From: Cercis canadensis
Taxonomy: Eukaryota; Streptophyta; Magnoliopsida; Fabales; Fabaceae
Assembly: GCA_003255065.1 (NCBI GenBank)
Contig: QAOA01000512.1
Location: forward strand, 76,380 to 140,379
Direction: 5' to 3'
DNA: 64,000 nt
Shown here in pieces: positions 46,253 to 58,499 of this stretch. Position numbers and translations under genes: made by a program. The notes beneath the pieces are model-generated. The model searched no databases and had not been told where the DNA came from. It was given only the letters and a program-made list of their open reading frames with translations. Each line of letters starts with the position of its first letter. Position 1 is the first letter of the stretch.

Positions 46253-47947
46253 ATGGATTTTCATCAAGAAAATCAATTTGAAGATGGGTTTCATCAGGTT
46301 TTTTTGTATCTTCTTAATCTTCAGGTTCTTCTTGATTGTTGTTTTGGATTGCTCAGCTAATATAAGCTATTTATCTGTTTTTGTTGTTTTTTTTTTTCCC
46401 CTTTTCAGATTGAAGATAAACGAGGGTCAGATCAAGAAGCGGAGAAGTTGAAAGGATCTCGTGGTCAAGATGAAAACCCTAGGGCTAATGAGGGGACCGT
46501 TAAGAACCCAGCTTCAACAATCCGAATCTGTGATTTTTGTGGCAAAACTTTTAACAACGGAAAAGCTTTGGGTGGACACAGAAGATATCACCTTCAAGCT
46601 CTGAGAAAAGAAGCAGCTCAATCCCAAAAGGTGAAAATTCGTCTCCCAAAACCTAAGAATTATAGTAATTCAAATAGTGTCAATGATGTTGACGAAGATA
46701 ATATTATCAAGATGGAAGCTTTGATGTCTAATGGAGGAAAACCGACTTGTGATCTTTGCCACAAGGATTTCCCATCCATGAAGTCCTATTATGGGCACAT
46801 GAGATGCCACCCTGAGAGGGATAGGAGAGGTGTTTTACATCCTCTACCCTGCTTGCCCAATTCTGATGATGATTCTATGGAACAGAAAGAAGATAACTGC
46901 GTTACTAATAGTACAGTTATTGCACCAGAAGAATCACCTATTGATCTAACAAAATCTTTATCAAGCTGGGCTAAGACCGATATAAGGGGCCGGAAAAGCA
47001 TTGGTGGTGCTGAGGCTGCTCAAAGTCTTGTACATCTCTCTCGCGGAGAGTACTTTTCTGCTCCTGAGTCTTGTGTCTTGTTACCTCAAGCCGCGTCCTC
47101 CGACGACGCGGTTGAGGCCAAGGGTAGTACTTCTGGAGTTGCAATGCAATGTAAGAAAAGGAAGGTTGATGATTCTTCTTCTAGGAAACAAAAAGTGAGG
47201 AAGATGACAGTTTATAGAAGAGAATCACTGAAGTTGGGTGACAAAATTGATGAGAATGATGATGGCGGTAGCCAAACTGTGAATGGAGGAAAGTACTTAT
47301 CTGAATGTGGGAATGGAAAAATTATGAATATGGATGATGAGGTGGAGGGTGCTAATTGGGGTGAAGAAGAGTGTGAGAAGAATATGAAAGATGATGATAG
47401 TCACTTAGATGAAAGTAAGATGATGATGAAGAAGAAGGAGAAGAAGAGAAAGAAGATATTGAAATTGAAGTCTCCTCAAAACTCAGAATCTGAAGAAAAC
47501 CCTCTCATTAAGACTCTGAAGGCACGGGATGGGTATAAATGCAGAATTTGTGGTAAATCTTTTGCAACTTTCCAAGCCCTAGGGGGACACAGATCCAGCC
47601 ACAACAAAGAGAAGAACATTAGGACCATGGATGAGTCAGATGACAACAATGGTGCTGGTTTTATTCCTCAAATGAATGAGACTAAGGGAAGTGAATTTAG
47701 AGGACTAGTGGTAGAGGAAGCTGACTCTGCACAGGCTCTTGGTGATCATCACAGGAGGTCCTATTCTACAGGACTAGCTGAGACACCATTGAGTGAAGAA
47801 GCATCATCAGTTGAAGCCAGTTTGTCTCATTCTACTCAAGAACGTGGAGAGGCAAGTCCATTAGCTCCCAGAGTTTTAGAGTTTGATCTGAATGAGCCAT
47901 ATGTCACGGACGACAAAGCAACTAAGTCAACATTTTTTCAGGAATGA
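46253..47947 (+). CDS. C2H2 zinc-finger transcriptional repressor, three fingers, EAR motif
   Basis: Nuclear DNA-binding protein of the plant ZAT-like C2H2 group. Exon 1 is 46253-46297 (MDFHQENQFEDGFHQ) and exon 2 46409-47947, with a 111-bp phase-0 intron; 527 aa. Finger 1 (C56-H76) is CDFCGKTFNNGKALGGHRRYH. Finger 2 (~129-149) is CDLCHKDFPSMKSYYGHMRCH, with the usual QALGGH core changed. Finger 3 (~393-413) is CRICGKSFATFQALGGHRSSH. A Lys-rich stretch (~350-370, MMMKKKEKKRKKILKLK) probably serves nuclear import. LEFDLNEP near the C-terminus (~505-512) is a DLN-type EAR repression motif. I chose the ATG at 46253 over the alternative TTG at 46448, because the CTTTTCAG acceptor at 46408 joins the short first exon in frame. 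Confidence 0.9.
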
Positions 47948-50900
47948 ATGCAGTGTATTCTGCATTTGCTGTCTTTAGCAGTTTAGACTATGTCTTGTAT
48001 CTTAACAGATATTCATATCTTTCTTATCATGAAAAATGTAAGAATTTGCTTCATGGAATGCTGTATTTCCTCTATTACCTTGTCCTTTTATGATGAAGTT
48101 GGCTAGCTATGTACCATTTGCCATGAAATATCCATGGTGACTTTTTTATAATAGAAGCCATCTAAGGCAATTTCCTTTTCAATTTATGTATGTTTCATTT
48201 TGTGATGATTTACATTTTGAAGTTTCACTCCAATTAGTTGATGAAAAATTAAAATTACAAGAGATAATTACAAAGCAATTAACAAAGCTGAGCTTTTAGT
48301 CTGCGATGATTTTACAAAACAAACATACGTTTTTGCTGTTTATCAAAGCACTTACTTTCCTTGGTGAATATAGTCCAACCAGGGTTGGCATCTAGATTAA
48401 GCTTGTAATTTGTAGAAAAAAACTCTGTGCAAATGACTCTGCTAGAAATAAAGAATGGATAAGAAAAAAACTTCTAAACCACCTTCTATTAATAAACATT
48501 TAACAGCGTGTTTGGATTGAGAAGGAGGAGGAAGAAGTAGAGGCTTAGTTAAACGTTTTTCCTTGTTTGAGTCTTTTTAAAATGTTGGAAGAAAATGCAA
48601 TGCTTGGGTCCAACCCTCCGAAACCTTTGATACTTGATATTCTATTTTTCTAGTTGTCCCAATTTGGGGGAATAATATGATTTTAATCTTACAGAATCAA
48701 GTTGACTATTCTGAACCCCAAATGCGATGAAAATTAAATCTTTGATTAATTTGACTTTAATATTCAATGTAACCTTTTTTTTTCATGTGTTAAATATAAC
48801 CTTTTAGAGGAACTTGAAAGAAGAAAAGTTGAAGGTACATTACAAATCAAATGATAAAAATATTTTCTCAAGAAAGTAATAAAAATATAAAAGCCCATAT
48901 TTATGTCTCCTATTTTCTTTTCCTACATTTTTTTTTTCAGTTCGAAAGATTACTATTTTCTCCCTCACAGAAAAAGAATTTTTTTTTGTTTTTCTCATGA
49001 ATAATTATTTATTGTATAATTATAGTTATGGAGATTTCTCCAATTGCAATATTTTATTATCTATTCTTATTACTTGTATATATATACCCTCTTGATTTCT
49101 TGCTCTCCTTAGAAAACGTTTCTTTTAATTCTACATTTACTGCATTCTACAGACTCTAGTGCAATCCAGAAGAAAAGAATAAGAAGATAAAATTTGCAAA
49201 CATATAAATCAGTATATATCCGGATTGATTAGCAAATATATGTCACCAAAAAAAAAAAAAAAAGATAAACGTCCAATGTTTTATTCAGAATTATTTTCCT
49301 TTTTTAAATTTTATTTTTTTGGTGGATTCTTTTTCAAATGATCGATGACTGAAATTCTTATCCTCAAATTCCATTTGTATCAAAATTCAAATATGACAGT
49401 GTTACAAATATTTTTATTATGTACTTCGTATCAAAGAAATACAAAGAAAATTCTGGAGGATGACTCCTAGTATTTCTGAATACTAAAAGTTAAAACTTAT
49501 CAGATGAAAAAAAGATAAAATTGAATATTCATTGGTGATAATATTTAATTAAATTACCAAAAAAGTGAATTATTTAGTTGTTGACCAAAGAAAATATATC
49601 ACAGAAATTATTGGGTGGAGATCATTGTGAACAAGTAGAATTGGGTTTCTTTTCTTCTAAAGTTCTGTGTCTCCTCAAAGGGTGCACCTCAATAATGGGG
49701 TATTAAGTAGTAAGTACTCTAATTTGCAGTTTCAAGTTCAACTGGAGAATTCATTTAGCACAACACTGCTAATTTAAGAGAAATTGGTCCATTAATGCTT
49801 GTGAATAACACTCACGTTTGCAGTAACCATAGAAAAATACTCCTGTAATGGAATTCTAGAAAACGGAAGAAGAAATTATTATTTTTATAAAGGTTTATAC
49901 AATTCTTTGATATAAAAGATTAAATTGAAGATTGCACAAACAGAATATTAAAGAAATGTGCTTAACTACGGGGTTCAAAATTGGAATGTTTTGGTAAGTT
50001 TCGAAAATAGAGAAGATCATGCATATAATTTTCACTATAAACACATGGGATGATGGGAGGTTTAACTTACTTACGAAATTATTTTTTTTAAAGGAATATA
50101 AGTTTAAAATTTTCAACAATACACTTGAAAAAATTTAACCATAAAATTTTGTTAGAACCCCAAGCAATGAGCTGGTGCACCCTTAAATGTTTTTATTTTT
50201 TGTTTATTTGCTTTTTTATTTTTTGGTATTGTAAGTTAAGTGTTGTCAGCGTCATCTTGTGCTATCTCAACAAGTCTGTCGTCCAAGCTCAAGCATCATA
50301 AGCAGGACATGCTCGCTAAAACTAGGAAATTCAGGATTAAGCTCCTCACAATTTGTCTCCCAAGAAATTCACCTTAGTGATAATCTTGATAAATTTTCTT
50401 AAACTTATGACAGTTTTTTTCATGTATTTGAATAGATATAAGAAAACAACTTATGGAATCCAGATAAGTTGTAATCTGCATTTTTATAAGCTAAATAAGC
50501 TTGTGATGATTAGTCAAACACAACTTATATGATATAAGCCGATTGTTGTTAGAAATTATTCTAAAACTATCTCGGATTTGTATAATTGTTTAAATAAAAC
50601 TTATTCATTAATTGAGCATTCACTTCAACAGTTCATCTAAATTCAATCTTAATTTGAAAGCTTACTCAAAAAGTTAGAGTGAAAGACACTTGTAAGAAGC
50701 AATTTGTCCATATACATCATGGCCTTCTGTAACCATATTTGGCATGTAGCCACCTTGCCAATGGATATATTGGTAACGCAAGGTTGGCCTGTAAATCAAA
50801 ACCAGACCCTCCATGGTCACAGTGAAGCTGGTCAAACTCTCTCAAAAGCTACATTGCGCATTTAAGGTAAGAATTGATCACAGTTGCCCAAATATATTAA

Positions 50901-51209
50901 TTGTTCCTCTAAAGGTGATCTGATCTCCGATAAGATCATAGCAAATCCTCTTACCTTTTTTCTTTGGATTCTCCGATTACCTTTGTATATAAGCGATGAT
51001 CTAATCTTTCTTTCTGACAAACTTTCTTTGGTAGAGAGAGAGAGTGAGGAAGATAGGGTTAAACCCTTTTCTCTTTTCTTTCTCTTTTCACAGGTACAAA
51101 ACGGTGCAGAGACCCTGATCTATGAGCTTGAGAACTCTCTAGAAAGGTACCCTTTTGCTATTTTTACTCAATTTCATCGAAAATTTTAGTTTTTCTGCTT
51201 TTTGTGCAA
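47948..51209. other. Intergenic between the two zinc-finger genes
   Basis: 3' side of the first gene, AT-rich spacer, then the leader of the second gene. (GA)n-rich GAGAGAGAGAGTGAGGAAG at ~51035 and a pyrimidine-rich TTTTCTCTTTTCTTTCTC near 51070 lie in that leader. No further gene seen. Confidence 0.5.
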
Positions 51210-51935
51210 ATGGTTAATTGTCGTTGGAGAGAGCTTTTACTTGAATGGGAATATGATAAGAACTATGAGCAAAACTTCCAGATAGTTCAAGTTGAAGTGT
51301 TACCACCTAAGAAGAAGAAGAAGGTTTGCCAGTTCTGCAAAAGGAGATTCAACTCTGGAAAAGCTTTAGGTGGCCACATTCGTATCCATAACGAGGAGTT
51401 GCGACCCAAAAACTACTTGAGTCACTCTAAAATGGAAGAAGGCTCATCATCTGCAGGCTCAAAGATTTATGATCGTTTGGGGTTCTTATCTGAGAGTTGG
51501 AGATTTCGTCAGAAGCGAAGTTCTAGACCAGTACTGAGAAAAGACAAAGCAGAAGCTCAAGTCAACAATGGAGGACAAGAAATTGAAGCTGTTGACAGTG
51601 CTGCTGACGAAGATGAAACTGACCATGATGAAGAAAGCGCCATGCTAGAGAGCTTAAAGGAACTTGCTGGTTCTTCTAAGCACCAGATTGCAAGAACTGG
51701 GAAAAGGTATGTATGCATGTTTTGTGACATAGACTTTCCTACCTTTCATGCCGCTAGGGTTCATGTATCTGAAGCGATTGGCGCCGAAACCATCACCGAA
51801 GTCGAGGCTGCAGCTGCTGAAGGAAGTGAGGGGAGCGGATCTGTTAATCAAACCGCTGCTGAGGCAAGTGGAAATCGCAAGCAGTTTGAGTTTGATCTCA
51901 ATGAGCTGCCTCCTGTGGAGGATGATGATGCATGA
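51210..51935 (+). CDS. C2H2 zinc-finger protein, one intact and one degenerate finger, EAR motif
   Basis: Single-exon frame, 241 aa from the ATG of MVNCRWRELLLEWEYDKN. Finger 1 (~40-60) is CQFCKRRFNSGKALGGHIRIH, very close in pattern to finger 1 of the gene at 46.3 kb, preceded by KKKKK. The second finger (~169 onwards) is CMFCDIDFPTFHAARVH but lacks the second His (AIGA follows), so it cannot form a normal zinc site. The C-terminus has QFEFDLNELPP, a DLN-type EAR motif. The middle is acidic (DEDETDHDEES). Probably a nuclear repressor and a diverged tandem relative of the upstream gene. The frame extends two codons upstream to a GTG, which I do not use. Confidence 0.88.
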   Translation: MVNCRWRELLLEWEYDKNYEQNFQIVQVEVLPPKKKKKVCQFCKRRFNSGKALGGHIRIHNEELRPKNYLSHSKMEEGSSSAGSKIYDRLGFLSESWRFRQKRSSRPVLRKDKAEAQVNNGGQEIEAVDSAADEDETDHDEESAMLESLKELAGSSKHQIARTGKRYVCMFCDIDFPTFHAARVHVSEAIGAETITEVEAAAAEGSEGSGSVNQTAAEASGNRKQFEFDLNELPPVEDDDA

Positions 51936-54514
51936 ACCTTGTTTGGTTTCAATTGAGTCGTGGCTTTGTATCTATGTTCTGCGTCTATTCTTCTTTGCTT
52001 GGTGGTCTTTTCTTTTGTGTCAAGTGTCTAGGGTTTCTTTTTCTCTCAGACAGGACACCTTAATGGCTTAATGGTTGCAGTCCTGTTAGATTGAGTGGTT
52101 GGGGTTGTAGAAGGGGATGGCTAACCCTATTGTATAGCTCAAATTCTGATGGATTAGAATTGAGAAAGTTAGGGTTTTTTTTTTCCCCCTTTAGGTGTTT
52201 GTTGACAATTGTGATGTTTTTCCCCTTCCATATCCTGATGGTTTGGTTAGTATTATGGTGAAGGATTAACTTTCGTTTTCTTTGTCCATTGACTTGGTAG
52301 CTTCCCTTTCTTATGCATATGGTTTTTCTCAGCTTGTTTGTTAGAGCTGGAATTAAATTATGGCAATGGTATTGGTATCTGAACCTATGAGATTTCTTTT
52401 GATTGGTATATCTAAGAACAGGTTTCAAGCCAATTAGTATAGCTAATGGTGAAGATTTTGGATAGTTTGCAGGACATTCCAGAGTTGAATCTCTGTGAGG
52501 TCCTATACCTAAAATCGAAGAACTTCTTGGGATGGAATTAGAGCAACAGCAGGTTGGTTGTACTTGGATTGCTGAGTAATAAGCTGAAAACCCTGACCAA
52601 TTTGCTTGAAGGTTCTGTGTTTTGGTAGCATGGAATGTTTCTAAGGGAACCAATAGCTTGCAGGCATGTCAATGAAGTAACATGACCTGAGTTTCAATTA
52701 GAGTAGATTTAGTCATCGAATAAGCAAAAAAGTGTAATGTTACATTCACCACCCAATTCCTTACCAAGCCTCACCAACACTAATCTGGGACCAACACGGA
52801 TTTAAAACTACTTGGATCCACTTAAACAACCTAGAGTAATTGGTGAAGAATTGAATGGCGGCTGTAACATTTATCAAGCAAAAAAAAAAGAAATTGGTCA
52901 TAGTTCTCTTATAGCAAAAATAAAAAATTATTCTAATTACACACTAGCTCGCATTTGTTGAGTTGGTAAACCCTAAGCAAATTCAAAAAAATGTTTAAGT
53001 GAAATAAGTTAAATCCAAATTATACCAACCATAATCGTATAAATCAATATGAATTTAGTTAATGTACAGATAGCATTACTCAATCAAAATAGAGCAAAGA
53101 TCTCAAATTAATGAATGCATTCTATAGTTTATATATAGCATGTTTCGTAAGGAAGTGTTCACTGTGTTTGAGGCAAAAGCTACAATTTGGAGCTTCATCT
53201 TTTAGCGTTATGAATGTGATTCCATCGCTCTACCAAACACATTAATCCAAAGGTTTTCTTATGGTATGAATCTATGATTAAGATCGCCAAACTCAAACTT
53301 GGGAAAAAATTTCCAAACATGTCAGTAATTTCAACTCCTAATTTGCACATACTTCAACCATTTTTAAGGTGCTATGTCAAGGTAAAAATGGGAAACGTTA
53401 GTTGACAAAAATTGACCACAAACCATATATCATAACAGTGGTTATGTATTGACTATTCATTCCATTCATTTATTTCTCCAAATTCCAATGCTAAACCTTA
53501 CCTATATTAATTACCGTTTTGAGCTTAATCATGATTCTGGAAATGGTCCATTTGAGATATTTTGAGTGCCATTCTTTTAGTTTACAGTGTTTCATGGAAC
53601 CCACAAAACCTAAGACCGTGGTGTTTCAACTCTGAAATCAAAAGATAGCATTACTCAATCAAAAGAGAATACAAGAAATCAGACTTTCTTATAATATTTT
53701 AATTGAATTATCTGAAATACTGATATTCGTTATACCTTGCAAGCTTGAGTTCAGAACTTGTGCAATATGTTGCCCACTGATTCAATGAAGAATTAAATTC
53801 CACATTGCTAGTGTAACAAACTCATTTTATTGAAAAATTTTATGGTTACATGTTTTCATAAATGCTATGTTATTTTTGAAATAACAGAATATCTTCTTCT
53901 CACCATTTCATGATTCTCTATTCAAATCTTATTTATGAGTAAAAGATATATTTTCTACTGTGTACTCCATAAGAAGGAAATACAATAAACTCGGAAGATT
54001 ATGATCAAATACATTGTATCCCCCCCAACAAAAGAAATCAACTTGCCAATTTCAACCAAATCCCATCAAACAATCCTGCTGCAGCAAGAGCTGAAAAAAT
54101 AATACCCATTGAATACAAGCATGAAATAACGCATTCTGCTACACTGTTCAAGGCAATGCGAATCGCAAACTTGCCGAGCATAATGAACCCTAACCTTAAT
54201 CAAATGAGCAAATTAAAGTCTAACAAGTACAATAACATTTACAAGGTCATGACAATCAAACAAGATACAGAAGCATCTTCTAGATGTGGCAGCAACATTT
54301 TCAAATCCCATCATCAAAGATCGGCAACATGAAAGGTAACACCATGAGATTGAAAGTTAGCTCACCAGCACCTTCATACGGTTGATGATACAAAAACTCT
54401 TTTCAAACATAACTGAAGGTTCAAAAGGCAACTGAAATTTAAAAATTAAGCTAAAAGTCTTGAGAACAAGGACCACATTACAAAAACCAAAGCAATATCC
54501 AGACCATCAACTTG
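51936..54514. other. Intergenic; 3' sides of the zinc-finger and GAMYB genes
   Basis: 3' UTR of the second zinc-finger gene (a 197-aa antisense frame at 52060-52653 has no family features), then AT-rich spacer, then the GAMYB 3' UTR. No gene is supported in this interval. Confidence 0.55.
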
Positions 54515-57500
54515 CTAGTGATAATAACCATGGAAGTCTGCAGAAACAAGTGCACCTAGAGCATCTTTTAGAACAGATTGATCCTTGCTATCATCATCGG
54601 GATTCCCAAACCAACCCAAATCAAGCAAAGCATCTGGCCTTGTAAGGTCTATCTGGTTCACATATTCTTTCTTCCAGGAAAAGTATGCTGGGTCCTGAAC
54701 GACTGTTTCATGCTTAACATCATGATCTGCCAAACATAGAAAAAATGTAATGCAACTCTGTTAAAGTAAGCACATAGTCCATACTATAAAATTAAATTGG
54801 ATGAATAATCTTCTCACCCTGTGTGGTTTCGACTGATTGGGGTTCATCCACCGAGCCCATGCTTATAGGAGTATGTACGGTAAGAACTGATGCACCGGTA
54901 GAACTTGGGTCCCGTTGTTCATCCCATTCTGTGTCACAAGGATTTAAGGTTGAACTTCTGGGCATGCAATTATCAGCAGTCTTCTGGAATAAATTACTAT
55001 TTGAATCTCTCTTTGTCTTTGATCCATAGACTACCGATTCTAACAAACCATTTCTCTGTGGAGAAACAGGATCTGACTGAATCTGCTCAGATGGAGGAGA
55101 CTGGATCAATGTATCAACAGACTCAAGTGAAGGAAGAGGGGATGCAGGTGTGCCCCAGCTAACTCTTTGGGTTTCCAAATATTGGAATGAAGGGAGCTCC
55201 AACTTCACGTCCCCAGATATGGGCACAGAAGAGGTATTGCCATTTAAACCGGCATGGCTGCCAGGAAGGTAACCACCATGAAATTGATCATTGGTGTTAA
55301 GATTAGGATCACATGGAGAAGACAGCTCAGGGGGATCAGCAATTTTCTCACAAGAATAATCCACATAATGATTAAATTCTGGGACAGCAGTGCTGATACT
55401 ACCGTCCAAACTATTGTAAATAGTATCTGATTCCCGAAGGCGTTTATGGGGCATGGTTGGGAACATCATATTATAGCTTTGGGATGAGCCTGCAGTTTGT
55501 TCAAACATGCTGCTTTCAGGAATATCAAAAATGGTTGGTCCATAGGATAGATATCCCCGAGTGAGTTTTAAATTTTTGAATTCCACGTCAGGAATATTAA
55601 AGCTGTCTACCTGTGAGAGATCAGAATGCTGGCTGGCCCCATTCATCAAGCTACCCACATTTGGACTTTCTTGGCTGTCATTCAACAGTCGCAGGCATAT
55701 GTCAGCTGGGTATATTGGTAAGCCAGCTCGTTGCATTCTTTTAATTCTTGTATTCCAATAGTTCTTTATCTCATTATCAGTACGTCCAGGCAACTGAAAC
55801 AAGAAGAAAGAAATCAAATGAAAAGAAAATAACCAAAAAAAGAAATGGTGAAAATGCATTTGGTTAAATGACACAGACAACACACAAGTAAAGTTGAATA
55901 AAGGAAAAAAGCCAATCTTAAGTGCATTGTTAACCATAGTCACCTCAGAGGTGTTGGTGAAAATGGGTGGCATAATCAGTACACGATTCCACAAAATGAA
56001 AAAAAAGCAAATGGACCAAAGAAAAAATAAAGTTTTGGAGTAACAATTCATCAGGTCACCAAACAAAAGGAGCTATTAATGCAAAAGAAGACTGAGGAAT
56101 AACCCAACGCAAGGTTTAGGAATAAGGGATTAGCAATGAAATATATGGAACCATTTGAACCTAGAGCTGAAGAAAATTAATATTGCAGAACAATCACAGA
56201 TTCAGGAATATGCCATGCACCACATTTTTGGGGACACAAGGAAAGGGGCAGAGCAAGTTTATAGCATAACTAAGAATGCAATATTAATATTGATATCAAT
56301 CATAATAGACAGAATTGCAAAAATGAAAAAAGAAATTATAAAAAGTCATGTATCTGTTCTTTAGGTTGAGAATATCAGTGATCACTGTATGGAAATTACT
56401 CAATATATAAGGAACGTTGTAGAGAAGTAGAACTTTATTATATGCTAGGAGTTTAGTGTAGTTTGTATATTTTCCAGCCTTCTGTTCCATTCTCCCTCTC
56501 TGTCCCTTTCTCCGCCCCTCCCCCCTCCTCTCTCGCATGTCTGTGTTCGTGCTCCCCCCTACATGTGAGATGTGTCTATGAAGCCTGCCAAAGTTGTGTT
56601 GCCCAAAACAGAATCACCTAAAGCTGGGTTTTGGTGATTCTTGCCACTGGCAAGATTAATAAGTTCTGGTTTTCAGCAAACACATTTTCTGTTATTTATT
56701 ATTTTCCTGAATAGTTGGATACAGAAAGAAAAGCTTTATGATTAGGGCTTAAAATCCTCAGTAGCCTCCAAAATCATTTATAGGATACTACCATGCACAT
56801 AATGACCACAGTACCCTTCTCCCAAAGACTTATTGTTCCTGAAGATTTTTCCTTTTTTGGTGAAACTTTCAAAACAGTTTTTATTGCCCTTTCAGTTATG
56901 TAACTAATTTTTTTTGTTTATCTCTACTTTCCCCTACCAGTTTTCTCCATTTAAATAAACAGATTTGTGAACATGCATGCATGTCATGTTGTGTCCATGT
57001 CGTGTTGTGTGTATTGCGTGTTGCATGCCCTAGTCCGAAAACAACAAAATAGTGATTGAATAAGTTAGTTTCCTAGATAATGGACGGTCCCAAGTCTTCA
57101 GTGAGAGCATGATGTGGAATTTAGCAAAGTTGAAAAAAGAAAGTTCTGAAAAGGGGAAAAAGTGGGCCATGTTTTCCCAATTAGAAATTGTGTTTTCCAC
57201 TTTTAGAGGAAAACTGAGAAAACTGCAATAGGTTGGTTTATGGACAAGGCAATCATTCAATTTTCATTTTCAAAAAATAGAAGATATTCACACTGAATAT
57301 GTTTTATTGTGTTTTCTATTTCTCACAAAAATTCCCATAACTGAATGCACCCTAGCCCCTAAAAAATGCTCAGTTCCATTAACAGATGAGTTCTTGATCA
57401 TCATAATTATCAGAATATCACATAACCCTACAAGTACTTGACAAGAAATATCAATAAGTTAAACAACAATCCTTTACCAGGAAATAGATCTCTAACCACC

Positions 57501-58486
57501 AGAATGAATCAAAAAGTGGACATGTATAAGTCTATCTAATCAATTTATCATTAGACTGGAATCAGCAGCATCACACATGTCCTTAAAGCTAAATAATACA
57601 GTGAAGTAACGTCAAAAGATTGACAATGTTAAGCCATGTCAATGACGTTACACAACAAAATCACAATGTCAATCACATTCCACTAGGATCAAAATCACCC
57701 CAAAAAGAATTCAATATACAAGAAACTAACTATTAATTTGCAACCAACAAGAAGCATAGAGTTCAGTACATCCAGGAAGGGAAGTGTGATGCTTTTATGA
57801 TGCATCATGATGGCAATGATGCTTAGACCTATTCCAATCACATTTAAATCCAGAGGATAATGTCCAACTGTCAGGAATCTGGAGACTCGTTTATTTATAG
57901 CAATGCTTCTATTGACAAATACATGATGTCTATAATGCATTTACGTAGAACTGTGCAAATTAAAAAATCATCTTTAGTGTCTGTGTTCATTATATTTTCT
58001 GTCATAGAGCAAAGGCATAAGATGCAAACTACCATGTGGATAAGCTTCTCATATAATCTAGCTACACATGAGCATAATATACTATGACAAGACAAAATTT
58101 GAAGAAGATACGTCACTACAAACCTCTGCAGCCATTCGAGCCCATTTGTTTCCCATCTTAGCATGGAGTTCAATTATTTGTCGTTCTTCTTCTTGAGTAA
58201 AGGCACCCTTCTTTAAATCTGGTCTCAGGTGATTTGCCCATCGTAGACGGCAGCTTTTCCCACAACGGGCAAGCCCTGAATGCTTTTGAACTGCATTCCA
58301 ATTACCCTCTCCATGCTTTTGGACATATTCCACCAAAATTGCATCCTCTGTGGATGTCCAGGGACCTTTCTTCAAAGGACCTTCTCCTCCCATGTTATCT
58401 CCACCACTTGCTTCTTCAACTGATGACAAGGGTCGGCGAACCTTAGACATTTTCCGGCCGTCGCCACCATTCATCTTGCTATTCAT
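54515..58486 (-). CDS. GAMYB: GAMYB-type R2R3 MYB transcription factor
   Basis: Gibberellin-linked transcription activator of the MYB33/MYB65/GAMYB clade. Three exons: 58486-58124, 55793-54818, 54726-54515; 1,551 nt, 516 aa, phases 0 and 1 join cleanly. R2 (~40-91) starts [14 protein letters not shown] and includes [22 protein letters not shown]3 (~92-142) includes [25 protein letters not shown] and is split by the first intron at the usual R3 position. The C-terminal part holds the GAMYB motifs around LELPSFQY (miR159 site) and an end rich in acidic residues ([13 protein letters not shown]). I chose the ATG at 58486; the frame upstream to 58495 starts with GTG. Intron 1 (55794-58123, 2.33 kb) has a C-rich tract (56490-56550) and TGTGT-rich stretches (56970-57030) but no gene. 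Confidence 0.96.
55181..55201 (-). promoter_or_regulatory. miR159 target site in GAMYB
   Basis: The minus strand reads TGGAGCTCCCTTCATTCCAA followed by T, the conserved 21-nt miR159 complementary site of GAMYB genes. It codes for LELPSFQY. Post-transcriptional repression by miR159 is therefore expected. Confidence 0.95.
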
Positions 58487-58499
58487 GGCTCTCACTGTG

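Noticed and set aside
46448..46450. Start of the first zinc-finger protein at TTG 46448
   Set aside because: Not an ATG; a short upstream exon at 46253-46297 with a good donor and acceptor gives an ATG start in the same frame.
52060..52653. 197-aa minus-strand ORF
   Set aside because: Antisense to the 3' UTR of the zinc-finger gene, low-complexity basic/Asn-rich composition, no domain or splice context.
54823..55162. Plus-strand ORFs over the GAMYB second exon
   Set aside because: Shadows of the minus-strand MYB coding sequence.
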